From contig NZ_CP091800.1 in assembly GCF_022024235.1 (NCBI RefSeq), forward strand, positions 1,080,610 to 1,144,609: DNA of 64,000 nucleotides. The letters run 5' to 3'. The DNA is from Segatella baroniae B14. Lineage in GTDB: Bacteria > Bacteroidota > Bacteroidia > Bacteroidales > Bacteroidaceae. The translations under genes and the position numbers were made by a program. Below are positions 17,739 through 26,803 of this stretch, piece by piece. The notes under the pieces are model-generated. The model ran no database searches. It was given only the letters and a program-made list of their open reading frames with translations, and was not told the DNA's origin. Every line of letters starts with the position of its first letter. The first letter of the stretch is position 1.

Positions 17739-20045
17739 TTACAATCTTTCCTTCTCTGCATTACCAGCACCAGTTCCTTTGTATTTGCTTCGAGAGGTAT
17801 TGAAGTTGTATGTGATAGAGGCACCGATGGATTGGGTAAAGGTATAGGCATCCCTCGACATCGTTGTTACAGGGAAATAACCTGTCCAGCTGTCACGCTT
17901 AGTACGAAAGATATCGTTGGCTATAATAGCTGCTGTAATCTTATCATCAAAGAATTTCTTCTGAACACGAGCATTCACTCTAAAGTCATGGTTGTAATAA
18001 GTAAAACCATTGTAATAGCTTGTTGAATAGTGCAAATAAAGCATTGCCTTGGTTGTCTTGTTGAGGGTAAACCAATTGCGGAAGTCGAATTCCCACTCTG
18101 GCTTATTAAAATTCCTATCTACACCATAAGCCTTTGTGTCAAAGTTCTGCTGCCAGTAGCTAACTGTGAGCGTTGGCAAATAGAATCCAAATTTAGGAGA
18201 GGCTGTTAGCGAGAGATTATAAAATTCAGCCTTATCGAAATTGCGATCTGTCCATATTGTTATTTCCGTTCCTTCCTTATACAGGCTACCAAAACTCTGC
18301 TGTACATCCTTGTCACGTCTGTATCCAGCAACAAAACTCAACCAAGAATAGGTGACATTCAGACTGAGATTCTGCTTTATTGTTGGACGCAACAACGGAT
18401 TACCACCTTCATATTGATAGCGATTGTCATATTGTACGTTAGAATTTAAAGAACGATAGCTTGGACGACTTATACGCTTATCATATCCCAACTGAACACC
18501 CCATTTATTCTTTTCCCATCCTAAGGTAACACTAGGGAACCAATCACGATATTTTCGACTTGGCTCTGTCTGGAATTTTCCAAAGGAATAATAATCAGAA
18601 TTAACCGATTCGTAGCGCAAGCCTCCAACAAAGTTCCATCCTCCTAAATTCAATTGATATTCTGCAAAAGCAGCTGTATTACTTTCTTTTATTTCATCAT
18701 CTGAAGGCAATAACACCTGTTCCATATTGGTATAAACACCATGATTATTAGAGCGGCTTATCTCAGAACCTACACTCAGTTCGCCCTTCCACACAGGATA
18801 ACTCAACACTAATTTTCCAGCCAACAGATTATTACGATTTACATTGTATGTATTTACCTCACGATTACCCAATTGCAGACTTTCTTCATGGGAAGCTTGA
18901 TTACGTGTGTTTTTCTTCCAAATCCATGTTCCGTTGAAATCAATACCAAGTTTGCCAGCCTTACCCACATAATACATATTTGCTTCATGTTGTGGGTTAT
19001 CGCTCATCTGTATTGTCATCAACTGATCAACATTTCCTTCAAGAACATCATTACGCTTTATATTTTGTAATGTTTGAGCTGTTCCACCTTGATAAATAGA
19101 ACCCTTCAGTTTATAAGAGAAACCTATAGAATTGTCGACATTAAAATCATAACTTGCCCCTATCTTGCCATTAACAAGGGTGTACCAAAAACTATTTGGA
19201 GCATATTGACTAATATTGATATGATTGCCGTTTGTATAAATATCAGTAGCCAATGTGTTGTCTTCAGAGTAGTTAGCATGATTTAATGCCATTGAACCTG
19301 TTAGTTCCAAGCCACCAGTGCGATATTTTACCGTAGCGTCATCATAGTTTGCCCATTTCTTGTTATAACCTAGCCAACTATATGTCTCCACGCCAAAACC
19401 ATCACCCTGAGGCTTTAAGGTTTTAATACGTATCACGGCACCCACCTCAGCGTTATATTTTGCACCAGGTGAGGTTATTATTGATACGCTCTTGATATCT
19501 GTAGATTTCAGTTGTTTCAGTTCTTGAATATCCTGCACTTTTTTGTTATTAATGTATATCTCAGGAGTTCCCTTAGCAAACACAGTAAATTTTCCGTCCT
19601 CGCCTTGCACGTTTGGCAGCATAGAAAGGACATCATCTGCCGTTCCAACATCTTTAAGCATCGAATTATGAATATCCACAGCCATACCGCCTGCAGTCAT
19701 CTTGTATTGAGGATATTCACCTTTTATCACCACCTCACCAAGTGTTTGGGTAGCAAGTTGCATCTTAATGTCTCCCACACTCCCATGCTGGACAGCAATA
19801 AACATGGTTTGATAACCCACGCTTGAAAGTTTAAGTAATCCGTCCTTGCCTTCTGCATCAATGATGAATGTTCCATCGTCCTTGGTTATGACTCCCTTAA
19901 CAAAAGAAGAGTCAGCACTATTTAATAATACAACATTAGCAAAAGCCAAAGGCTGTGACAATTCATCAATAACACGACCTGTTATTGTCTGAGCAAAAGA
20001 AGCAATTGAGCATAGCCATAGAAAAGACATTAAGAATATACGCAT
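17739..20045 (-). CDS. TonB-dependent receptor-like outer-membrane barrel with carboxypeptidase-regulatory domain
   Basis: I take the ATG at 20045 (768 residues, MRIFLMSFLWLCSIASFAQ signal peptide). The upstream TTG would only add ten non-signal residues. Domains in order: signal peptide, CarboxypepD_reg-like domain (ITGRVIDELSQPLAFANVVL...), a plug domain (about 115-215, ending ITSPGAKYNAE), and a large OMP_b-brl_3 barrel. It lacks the SusC-type VGYG linker, so it belongs to the non-Sus barrel family and no SusD partner adjoins it. It probably imports or senses a small ligand. The promoter region resembles the one before the gene at 25074-25631. Confidence 0.85.
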   Translation of the reverse strand: MRIFLMSFLWLCSIASFAQTITGRVIDELSQPLAFANVVLLNSADSSFVKGVITKDDGTFIIDAEGKDGLLKLSSVGYQTMFIAVQHGSVGDIKMQLATQTLGEVVIKGEYPQYKMTAGGMAVDIHNSMLKDVGTADDVLSMLPNVQGEDGKFTVFAKGTPEIYINNKKVQDIQELKQLKSTDIKSVSIITSPGAKYNAEVGAVIRIKTLKPQGDGFGVETYSWLGYNKKWANYDDATVKYRTGGLELTGSMALNHANYSEDNTLATDIYTNGNHINISQYAPNSFWYTLVNGKIGASYDFNVDNSIGFSYKLKGSIYQGGTAQTLQNIKRNDVLEGNVDQLMTIQMSDNPQHEANMYYVGKAGKLGIDFNGTWIWKKNTRNQASHEESLQLGNREVNTYNVNRNNLLAGKLVLSYPVWKGELSVGSEISRSNNHGVYTNMEQVLLPSDDEIKESNTAAFAEYQLNLGGWNFVGGLRYESVNSDYYSFGKFQTEPSRKYRDWFPSVTLGWEKNKWGVQLGYDKRISRPSYRSLNSNVQYDNRYQYEGGNPLLRPTIKQNLSLNVTYSWLSFVAGYRRDKDVQQSFGSLYKEGTEITIWTDRNFDKAEFYNLSLTASPKFGFYLPTLTVSYWQQNFDTKAYGVDRNFNKPEWEFDFRNWFTLNKTTKAMLYLHYSTSYYNGFTYYNHDFRVNARVQKKFFDDKITAAIIANDIFRTKRDSWTGYFPVTTMSRDAYTFTQSIGASITYNFNTSRSKYKGTGAGNAEKERL

Positions 20046-20079
20046 AAGTAAGTATTTATTTTGTTCAAGATTCAATATA

Positions 20080-20132
20080 CAAGTGCAAATTTAGTTAATA
20101 TTTTTCATATAGTGCTCTTATAGTGTTGAAAA
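20080..20132 (-). promoter_or_regulatory. Promoter region of the TonB-dependent barrel gene, shared with a second gene
   Basis: On the minus strand this segment contains a -7 TAAATTTG just before the leader. It aligns without gaps to 25723-25775, matching at 43 of 53 positions, including TTTTCAACAC upstream and TTTGCACTTG at the -7/start end. The conservation extends well beyond promoter elements, which suggests a common regulator. Confidence 0.5.
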
Positions 20133-20386
20133 GTTGACGAACATTATTATATTGTGCGTCCAGTTGCTGAACTTGTAAAGAAGATTGTTCTTTTTTCATT
20201 TGCGCTCAATTTAAGCACAAAGGTTCTAAAAATACGATACTTTATCGCTCTATCCAATACAAAAAACGAGAATTTATATACTAGACTTACTCAAAAAATG
20301 GATTAATTCTCTATATTTTTATTCGATTTGGGATATAAAATATCCCCCATCACAGTATAACAATGTAACAACTATAATTTTATACT
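20133..20386. other. Divergent intergenic region before the integrase
   Basis: This AT-rich spacer lies between the barrel gene (minus) and the recombinase gene (plus). It contains a 7-bp perfect inverted repeat GGGATAT/ATATCCC at 20330-20346, centred about 50 bp before the recombinase ATG, which may be an operator. I searched for long inverted repeats that could be inversion sites and saw none. Confidence 0.4.
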
Positions 20387-21580
20387 ATGACATCAATAAA
20401 AATAAAGTTTAGACCTTCCACTGTTGAAGATAAAGAAGGATGCATCTATTTTCAAATTATCCATAACCGCGTAGTTCGCCAGTTAAACACCGACTATCAT
20501 ATTTTTGCAAATGAATGGGATGCAACAGAAGAATGTATTATCATGAACGAAAACCGATACGCTGTTTTGTGCAATATCAAGGAGCATTTGAAATGGGACT
20601 TCACCCGATTGAAAAACATTATCAGACAAATGGAGACAGAGGAACTTAGATATACGACGGATACTATAATAGCTACATTCCAACGTGTAACTAAAGAAAC
20701 TTCGTTTTTCACCTTCATGCACAATACCATAGCACAATTAAAGCTTTTGGGCAAGATCCGAACATCTGAGACTTATGCCGCTACACTTAAAAGTTTTATC
20801 ACTTTTCGAGACGGACGAGATATCCCACTTAATGGCATCAATTCTGACCTCATGCTTCTGTATGAGGCTTATCTAAAAGCCAGAGGGGTTAGCATGAACA
20901 CCATTTCTTTCTATATGCGCAATCTTCGCGCTGTCTATAATCGTGCCGTAGAAAAGGAGCTGACTCCACAAATCTATCCGTTTCGACACGTCTATACGGG
21001 AGTTGAGAAAACTGTTAAACGAGCCGTTCCTATCAAAACGATTAAAGCCTTGAAAGAACAGGACTTGTCGTTGAAACCGATACTCGATTATGCACGTGAT
21101 ATGTTCTTATTCAGTTTCTACACTCGTGGCATGTCTTTCATCGACATGTCATACCTCAAAAAGAAAGACTTGAAAAACGGTTTCCTGACTTACCGACGAA
21201 AAAAAACGGGTCAGCTGCTCACGATCAAGTGGGAGAAGTGCATGGAGGAGATTATCGACAAATACCCTAAAAATGAGACGATCTATCTTCTTCCTATCAT
21301 TACCAAACCAGGCAAGGAACGAAAACAATACAACAATGCCCTTCATTTAGTGAACTATCACTTAAAAGAGCTTTCGACTATGCTTAAACTCCAGAGACCA
21401 CTGACCATGTATGTAGCTCGCCACTCTTGGGCAAGTGCTGCCAAATTTAAAAATATACCTTTATCTGTTATCAGCGAAGGTATGGGACATGACTCTGAAG
21501 CAACGACACGGATTTACCTTGCTTCACTAGAAACGTCAGTGGTTGACAAAGCAAATAAGATGATTTTGGGATTATTGTAA
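20387..21580 (+). CDS. Tyrosine-type site-specific recombinase/integrase
   Basis: This 397-residue protein has the Bacteroidota integrase layout: an N-terminal Arm-binding domain (1-90), a SAM-like core-binding domain (about 105-200) and a catalytic domain. Catalytic residues seen are R247 (FYTRGMS), the box II arginine in YVARHSW, the histidine in GMGHDSEAT and the nucleophile Y377 (TRIYLA). Box II has Y where many members have the first His of HxxR, a variant common in this phylum. No excisionase, transfer gene or tRNA lies nearby. It could therefore be a DNA invertase or a remnant of an island rather than a prophage integrase. Its neighbours on both sides are glycan genes. Confidence 0.85.
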   Translation: MTSIKIKFRPSTVEDKEGCIYFQIIHNRVVRQLNTDYHIFANEWDATEECIIMNENRYAVLCNIKEHLKWDFTRLKNIIRQMETEELRYTTDTIIATFQRVTKETSFFTFMHNTIAQLKLLGKIRTSETYAATLKSFITFRDGRDIPLNGINSDLMLLYEAYLKARGVSMNTISFYMRNLRAVYNRAVEKELTPQIYPFRHVYTGVEKTVKRAVPIKTIKALKEQDLSLKPILDYARDMFLFSFYTRGMSFIDMSYLKKKDLKNGFLTYRRKKTGQLLTIKWEKCMEEIIDKYPKNETIYLLPIITKPGKERKQYNNALHLVNYHLKELSTMLKLQRPLTMYVARHSWASAAKFKNIPLSVISEGMGHDSEATTRIYLASLETSVVDKANKMILGLL

Positions 21581-21611
21581 ATAGATAGAGTTATATTTTC
21601 AAAGAAAAATG

Positions 21612-21619
21612 TATCTTTG
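21612..21619 (+). promoter_or_regulatory. Promoter (-7) of the GH3 gene
   Basis: TATCTTTG lies 37 nt before the chosen start at 21657. It overlaps the alternative upstream ATG at 21609, which rules that start out. Confidence 0.55.
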
Positions 21620-21656
21620 CACCATAGCTAACCAAATAATAACATTAAACCTTAAC

Positions 21657-23987
21657 ATGAGAAAAAAAATATTGCTTATGTGTGCTTCTATAGCTCTTGT
21701 CAGTTGTAATAACCAAACTATACTTATTAATCAGCAGGTTGACGCTCTTTACGATAGAATGTCGCAGGAAGAACGCATTAACCAATTACGTAGTGGATAT
21801 ATGGATGACTTGTTTGATGAACAGGGTAATCTGGATACCGTAAAATGTAAAGAGTTGATTCCGTTTGGTATCGGTCACTTCTCTCAATATGCCAGCCAAA
21901 AACCGCTCGATGCAAATATTCTTCGAGACCGCGTTGCTGCTGTACAAGACTGGCTCATACATCATACTCCTAACGGAATTCCTGCTCTATTCCACGAAGA
22001 AGTGCTCTCGGGTGTTAACACGAAAGATGCTACGATCTATCCACAACAAATAGGACAAGCATGCTCTTTTAATCCCGAACTAGCTGAGCGAAAGACCTTA
22101 CAAACGGGTATCGATATGCGCAAAATGGGAGGCGTACTCTCCTTATCGCCTATGGTAGACGTATGCCGAAATCCAAGTTTCAACCGGCTCGAAGAGTCGT
22201 ATGGCGAAGATGGGTATCTGTCAGCTGTAATGGGTACTGCCTTTGTCAAGGGATTGCAACAGGGCGACTTAACCAAGGGTGTGGGGGCTTGCAGCAAGCA
22301 CTATCTCGGATATGGTGGCGGAGGCGATGCTAAGGAAAAGGAGATGATGGAAGAAATTCTACTTCCTCACGAAACAATGATTCGACTGGCTGGAAGCAAA
22401 GCGCTGATGCCTGGTTATCACGCTGTACATGGTACTAACTGTGTAGCTAATCATGAGATACTGACCGATATTCTTCGTGGCTATCTCGGCTTCGATGGTA
22501 TGGTGGTTAGTGACTATACAGCCATAGACCAAATTCCTGGTCTTGATACTCCTCTTCAGAAGGCTACTGCAGCGATCAACGCTGGCAACGATGTGGATTT
22601 TCCGCATGGGGCCAACTATAAGTTCCTGCAGGAAGGTCTCGATAAAGGTATGGTTAAGTCCGAGGCTTTTGAGCGTGCTGTAAAAGATGTTCTTCGCCAT
22701 AAATATCGCCAAGGGCTCTTCGACAAGAACGCTTATCTCTACAGCAAAGATCCTATTCAGCTCGATAGTAAGGAGGAGCGACAGACTGCCTACGATATCG
22801 CTACACAAAGTGTCGTTTTACTTGAAAATAAAGGGATATTACCGCTTCGAGGCAAACAGAATATCTTCGTCACAGGTCCGAATGCGAATACAATGTGGGC
22901 CATGTGTGGTGACTATTCGTTCCCGGCAATGACTTATTTCTGGAAGAAGGTAACTGAAGATCTTGACCATCCTCATATCGTGAAACTCCTCGAAGGTATG
23001 AAAGACCGAAAGCCTGCGGGGATAAATATTTCTTATTCCCGCGGATGTGACTGGACTGATACTATCGAAACCAAGTATGCTGTATCTGGTGATGAACGTG
23101 CTTGGGAATACGAGGTATTACATCGTAAGGTCGATTCTGGTGAAAAGGCTGATGAAACTGAAGCTCTGGCCATGGCAAAGGAGGCGGATGTTATCATCGC
23201 AGCTGTTGGTGAGAATGTAATGCTATGTGGCGAAAATCGTGATCGACAGGGGCTTTGCCTCCCGGGACATCAGGAACAATATGTAGAACGACTTCTGGCT
23301 ACAGGAAAACCTGTTGTGCTGGTTGTTTTTGGTGGAAGAGCGCAAGTCATCTCTAACATTGCCAACCGTTGTGCTGCTGTTATCCAGGCTTGGTATCCTG
23401 GTGAGGAAGGTGGTCATGCTGTTGCAGATATTCTCTACGGTAACGTGTCTCCATCAGCTAAACTTTCTGTAAGTTATCCGAATGTAGAACTGAACGAGCC
23501 TATCTGCTATAACTATTCTGCCAAACAGGATTCACGTGTGGCTTGGCCTTTCGGCTATGGTCTGAGCTATACCACTTTCGACTATAGTAATCTTGAAGTT
23601 CCTACAGAAGTGAAGACTTCTGATGAAAGCTTGCATATCGCATTCGAAGTAGCAAATACGGGAAAAATGGATGCTGATGAAATCGCTCAGGTTTACTTGT
23701 CTCCTACTCAAGAGAATCAGAATATCCGCCCTATCCAACTGCAGGGCTTTGCCCGCATATCACTCAAGGCTGGTGAGCGTAAGAAAGTAAAGGTAAAACT
23801 CTACACTGAACAGTTTGGCTATTATTCTAACAACGGTAAACGACAATGGAATATCGCCCCTGGCACATTTACGGTCAAGATAGGAGCCTCATCACAGGAT
23901 ATCAAATTGCAAAAAAATATAACCGTCAAGGGAGATATCGTAGTGAAACCTTTGCGTGATTTTTACTTCTCTGAAGTCATCAAGTGA
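21657..23987 (+). CDS. Glycoside hydrolase family 3 beta-glycosidase, lipoprotein
   Basis: Starting at 21657 the protein has 776 residues and begins MRKKILLMCASIALVSC, a lipoprotein signal with the acylated Cys at 17. The (beta/alpha)8 domain contains the GH3 signature GFDGMVVSDY with the catalytic nucleophile D286, plus KHYLGYGGG upstream. The second alpha/beta sandwich domain follows (about 400-620, with GENRDRQGLCLPGHQ), and then a C-terminal fibronectin-III-like domain with the WPFGYGLSYTTF entry. Such enzymes remove terminal beta-linked glucose or xylose in the periplasm or at the cell surface. The nearby GH2 gene suggests joint use on a plant glycan. The mid-length upstream ATG at 21609 sits on the promoter. 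Confidence 0.92.
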   Translation: MRKKILLMCASIALVSCNNQTILINQQVDALYDRMSQEERINQLRSGYMDDLFDEQGNLDTVKCKELIPFGIGHFSQYASQKPLDANILRDRVAAVQDWLIHHTPNGIPALFHEEVLSGVNTKDATIYPQQIGQACSFNPELAERKTLQTGIDMRKMGGVLSLSPMVDVCRNPSFNRLEESYGEDGYLSAVMGTAFVKGLQQGDLTKGVGACSKHYLGYGGGGDAKEKEMMEEILLPHETMIRLAGSKALMPGYHAVHGTNCVANHEILTDILRGYLGFDGMVVSDYTAIDQIPGLDTPLQKATAAINAGNDVDFPHGANYKFLQEGLDKGMVKSEAFERAVKDVLRHKYRQGLFDKNAYLYSKDPIQLDSKEERQTAYDIATQSVVLLENKGILPLRGKQNIFVTGPNANTMWAMCGDYSFPAMTYFWKKVTEDLDHPHIVKLLEGMKDRKPAGINISYSRGCDWTDTIETKYAVSGDERAWEYEVLHRKVDSGEKADETEALAMAKEADVIIAAVGENVMLCGENRDRQGLCLPGHQEQYVERLLATGKPVVLVVFGGRAQVISNIANRCAAVIQAWYPGEEGGHAVADILYGNVSPSAKLSVSYPNVELNEPICYNYSAKQDSRVAWPFGYGLSYTTFDYSNLEVPTEVKTSDESLHIAFEVANTGKMDADEIAQVYLSPTQENQNIRPIQLQGFARISLKAGERKKVKVKLYTEQFGYYSNNGKRQWNIAPGTFTVKIGASSQDIKLQKNITVKGDIVVKPLRDFYFSEVIK

Positions 23988-24024
23988 TTCCTTATACCAA
24001 AAGAATAGTCTTACAAATACATTC

Positions 24025-24083
24025 ATCATTTTCGCTGTGGTAACATTCCTGCTTGCAAGATATGTTACTACAGCGGAAATGAT
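24025..24083. repeat. 22-bp stem-loop downstream of the GH3 gene
   Basis: Arms 24025-24046 and 24062-24083 pair over 22 bp with two G-U type positions, around a 15-nt loop. It lies 37 bp after the GH3 stop codon. No T tract follows, but its position fits a 3' end stabiliser or a terminator between convergent genes. Confidence 0.6.
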
Positions 24084-24148
24084 TATCCATGTATAAATTA
24101 CTTTCTATAATATATCTTCACTTTCTATAGAAGATGAATAGGTTATAT

Positions 24149-25030
24149 TTACTCATAATAAATAATACCTTTTTGTGCGTCAACAATCACATAACCTTTC
24201 AAAAATAATGAAGGACCCATACTTCCAAGAATGTCAGATATGTATATTTTATCAGCTAATCCTATTGAAGCATTTCTTATTCTCTTCATACCAACATTGC
24301 AATAGCTTGCATAGATTCCGTTTCCGACATTGTTACCAGACTTATCTTTTGCAGGAAATATCTTGAAGTCATTTCTTTTTATAAAACTTTGCAAAGACGA
24401 ATTCCTAGTAAAAAGGAATAATGGAGAAGAATTACCAAGATCAAAGACGAACTTTCCCTTAATACTGCCACGATGTCCATATGTGTCTGCAAGGAATAAT
24501 GTTGTTTCTACAACTGGCATGGGAGATAATTCTACCATTTTATATTCATTTTTAGGAGTTACAGAATCCTTCCCAACAAAATCAAGTATTCTTCTACTAA
24601 AATGAAATCGTATCATATTCGCTGTTGAATCTTTTTCATTCTTCAACAAATGTATTGGAACCCCTATTTTATCATATCCATCTATAACATATATATTACC
24701 TTGGTAACTTAAATCTCCAATATTAACCTTGCCACAGCTAATTTTAGAAACAGGATAACTTCCATAAAAAGATTTAATTTCAGAATAACCAGAATCAACA
24801 GTCTGATATAAAGAATCTATAAACAATCTATTATAGTTATGTTCGTTAATAAGAATTCCTGGTAAACCAGACTCGACATATATCCACACGCTATCATGAC
24901 CGTTAACAGTTGTGTTGATATAATAGTGACTGTCTTTATATGTCATCTGAAAACTTGTTTGACTAAAAGAAACAAGAGGATAAACAATAAAAGATAATAT
25001 TAACATGAGATAATTTTGCAGAAATCTCAT
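24149..25030 (-). CDS. Secreted retropepsin-like (aspartyl protease family-type) protein, probably without catalytic motif
   Basis: Starting at the ATG at 25030 it has 293 residues with a signal peptide (MRFLQNYLMLILSFIVYPLV...SFSQ). Two half-repeats resemble the aspartyl protease fold of Bacteroidota retropepsin-like proteins. Where the catalytic D-[ST]-G would stand, the first half has VESGLPGIL (E instead of D) and the second has FDLGNSSPLF, with a DLG near-match. The final GSMGPSLFLKGYVIVDAQ resembles the conserved C-terminal loop of these proteins. It may thus be a binding or non-peptidase member. It lies 43 nt downstream of the next gene on the same strand and is probably co-transcribed with it. 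Confidence 0.5.
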   Translation of the reverse strand: MRFLQNYLMLILSFIVYPLVSFSQTSFQMTYKDSHYYINTTVNGHDSVWIYVESGLPGILINEHNYNRLFIDSLYQTVDSGYSEIKSFYGSYPVSKISCGKVNIGDLSYQGNIYVIDGYDKIGVPIHLLKNEKDSTANMIRFHFSRRILDFVGKDSVTPKNEYKMVELSPMPVVETTLFLADTYGHRGSIKGKFVFDLGNSSPLFLFTRNSSLQSFIKRNDFKIFPAKDKSGNNVGNGIYASYCNVGMKRIRNASIGLADKIYISDILGSMGPSLFLKGYVIVDAQKGIIYYE

Positions 25031-25073
25031 AACCAATTATTTAAATAAATTAGAATAGTTTATAATATATAAG

Positions 25074-25631
25074 TTATTTATTAGAATCAAGATACTTTTT
25101 TATTGCTTCGCGACCAATCACCCAATTACACAATAAAATATCACCGGTTATTGAAGGATCGGGGATAAACTGTGTATTTAATATAATATTTTCAAATTCC
25201 AAAATTTCTTTATTTGTGATATCTGATGATATTTTATGGCTCATCTGAAATGAAACCTTTTTAACAACTCCATCATGTGGCGCTATTATTAACTTGCAAA
25301 TTATAGGATTAAACTTATATCCCAAAACTTTATTTAATATTTGGAAAGATACTTGCTTTAATATATTATATTCCATTTGTTTAAATATGCTCTTTTGCTT
25401 CAAAGCATACTTCCTGACTTCCCAATCTGCGGACTGCTTCAAACCAGTTAAGTTTTCTCGATTTGTGTGTACGATATTAATTTTTTCAAATCTATCTGAA
25501 ATACGCTCACGTAACACACTATCCTTTTGCTCTAAATTATAACACTCTTCCCTGTCAACATAACAAGGATGACTATTTACAGTTAAATGTCCAGCAAAAA
25601 ACAAGCATAAGCTAATTATTAAATATTTCAT
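25074..25631 (-). CDS. Secreted protein of unknown function
   Basis: I choose the ATG at 25631 (185 residues), giving MKYLIISLCLFFAGHLTV as a signal peptide. The longer frame starts within the leader next to the promoter. The mature protein is lysine/isoleucine-rich, with a helical first half and a beta-rich second half containing FNPIICKLIIAPHDGVVKKV. I recognise no family. It shares a promoter-like 53-bp block with the TonB-dependent barrel gene at 17739-20045, so the two may be co-regulated. It probably forms a two-gene unit with the retropepsin-like gene. Confidence 0.55.
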   Translation of the reverse strand: MKYLIISLCLFFAGHLTVNSHPCYVDREECYNLEQKDSVLRERISDRFEKINIVHTNRENLTGLKQSADWEVRKYALKQKSIFKQMEYNILKQVSFQILNKVLGYKFNPIICKLIIAPHDGVVKKVSFQMSHKISSDITNKEILEFENIILNTQFIPDPSITGDILLCNWVIGREAIKKYLDSNK

Positions 25632-25722
25632 AATATTAAATTTTAAATTACGATTAATGATACACAAGAGAAACACATCCAAATCTGTTATATATTCACG
25701 TGAGTTCGACAAAATCAACATG

Positions 25723-25775
25723 CAAGTGCAAATATAGCTTATATTCTTCATAAACCACTCTTTTGGTGTTGAAAA
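25723..25775 (-). promoter_or_regulatory. Promoter of the 25074-25631 unit, related to the barrel-gene promoter
   Basis: On the minus strand it has a -7 TATATTTG followed by CACTTG and matches 20080-20132 at 43 of 53 ungapped positions. The leader to the start codon is about 90 nt. Confidence 0.5.
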
Positions 25776-25877
25776 TCAAATACAGTGTTTATTTTTTATA
25801 CTTTTTTGAGTTGGATGTACTCTACTCAAATTGGCAACTTTTTATAAGTAGTATGGTTAGAATAACATATCTATGAC

Positions 25878-25922
25878 AAGTGCGACATGATTCCATCTTA
25901 ACAATGAAATGATGTCGCACTT
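25878..25922. terminator. Hairpin downstream of the DUF5020 gene
   Basis: AAGTGCGACAT (25878-25888) pairs perfectly with ATGTCGCACTT (25912-25922) around a 23-nt loop. It lies directly after the DUF5020 stop on the minus strand. The T-rich flank is on the plus-strand side, so as a minus-strand terminator it is atypical. Confidence 0.5.
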
Positions 25923-25928
25923 ATCTTT

Positions 25929-26684
25929 TTAATTAAAAGCCCACTTTAATGCCAATGTTGGGATAGCATAAAAGCGATTATTTTGTCCCTGATCGTTCCA
26001 AACAAAATTATTGGATAACTCAACCTCTGTTCCTACGCTCAGATTAATTTTATCCCATCCTTTAATCGTATTCAAATTAAACCAAAACTGAGGTTCGCTC
26101 AACCAAATAAGTTTACCATTTACATTAGGATCATACCAAAGATCATTGAAACCAGAGAAGGTACAAAGTCGATTTAAAAAATTAATGCTCCATACTTCTG
26201 TAAGCTGAAAACCACTGAAAGGACGGGCCCCATAATGACGATTCTTGAAATAATACTTATACATGGCCTGAAGCGAGAATGTTTTAGTAAAATCTGCTGA
26301 ATGCCAATTCCATGCACCACCAGCCAGCACAGCATGCTGAAAACGAGTAGCGTCCCAAGTCTTTTCGTTAGAACTCAAACCACCATTATACTCTACATGT
26401 ACTGCCCACTGCTTATTCTTGCTCACATGAAATTCACGTGAAATTTCCCAATAGGCTCCTTCTACACCATCACGCTGATAATTAATATCAGTAAACATAA
26501 ATGTACTACCCCACGCATCGGGTTTAAACATTTCGACAGTTGTTGTTACACTTGGACGAGAAGTTAGATTACCATTAAGTACGTGTCCCATGTCATAATG
26601 GAGTTGGACATTTTGAGCACTAGCTGTCACGCCGACAGAAGTCAAGACTATAGCCAAAATCTTGTTTTTTAATTGTGACTTCAT
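25929..26684 (-). CDS. DUF5020-family outer-membrane protein (Tsx-like channel fold)
   Basis: This 251-residue protein has a signal peptide ending TASAQ and a barrel of aromatic-rich strands. Typical stretches are LHYDMGHVL at the mature start, then FMFTDINYQ and WEISREF, and the C-terminal strand FYAIPTLALKWAFN. The pattern matches DUF5020 proteins, which resemble the nucleoside channel Tsx. The C-terminal aromatic residue fits BAM-dependent insertion in the outer membrane. It has its own promoter, and no nucleoside genes are nearby; nucleoside transport is only a family-level guess. Confidence 0.75.
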   Translation of the reverse strand: MKSQLKNKILAIVLTSVGVTASAQNVQLHYDMGHVLNGNLTSRPSVTTTVEMFKPDAWGSTFMFTDINYQRDGVEGAYWEISREFHVSKNKQWAVHVEYNGGLSSNEKTWDATRFQHAVLAGGAWNWHSADFTKTFSLQAMYKYYFKNRHYGARPFSGFQLTEVWSINFLNRLCTFSGFNDLWYDPNVNGKLIWLSEPQFWFNLNTIKGWDKINLSVGTEVELSNNFVWNDQGQNNRFYAIPTLALKWAFN

Positions 26685-26743
26685 TCCCTATTTTAATATT
26701 ATAAACTGATTTTTTTCTCTTCATCTTTAAATGATACTAAATG

Positions 26744-26775
26744 CAAAATTACTAAAAAAAATCGTTTTACTCAAA
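26744..26775 (-). promoter_or_regulatory. Promoter of the DUF5020 gene
   Basis: On the minus strand TTTG is followed after 20 nt by TAATTTTG (complement at 26744-26751), an exact fit to the Bacteroidota -33/-7 arrangement, about 60 nt before the start codon. Confidence 0.65.
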
Positions 26776-26803
26776 TAAAGAGTCAAGCTATAGTATGATT
26801 TCT

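Noticed and set aside
20133..20386. Invertible promoter next to the recombinase
   Set aside because: No inverted repeats of useful length on the two sides of a promoter were found in this spacer.
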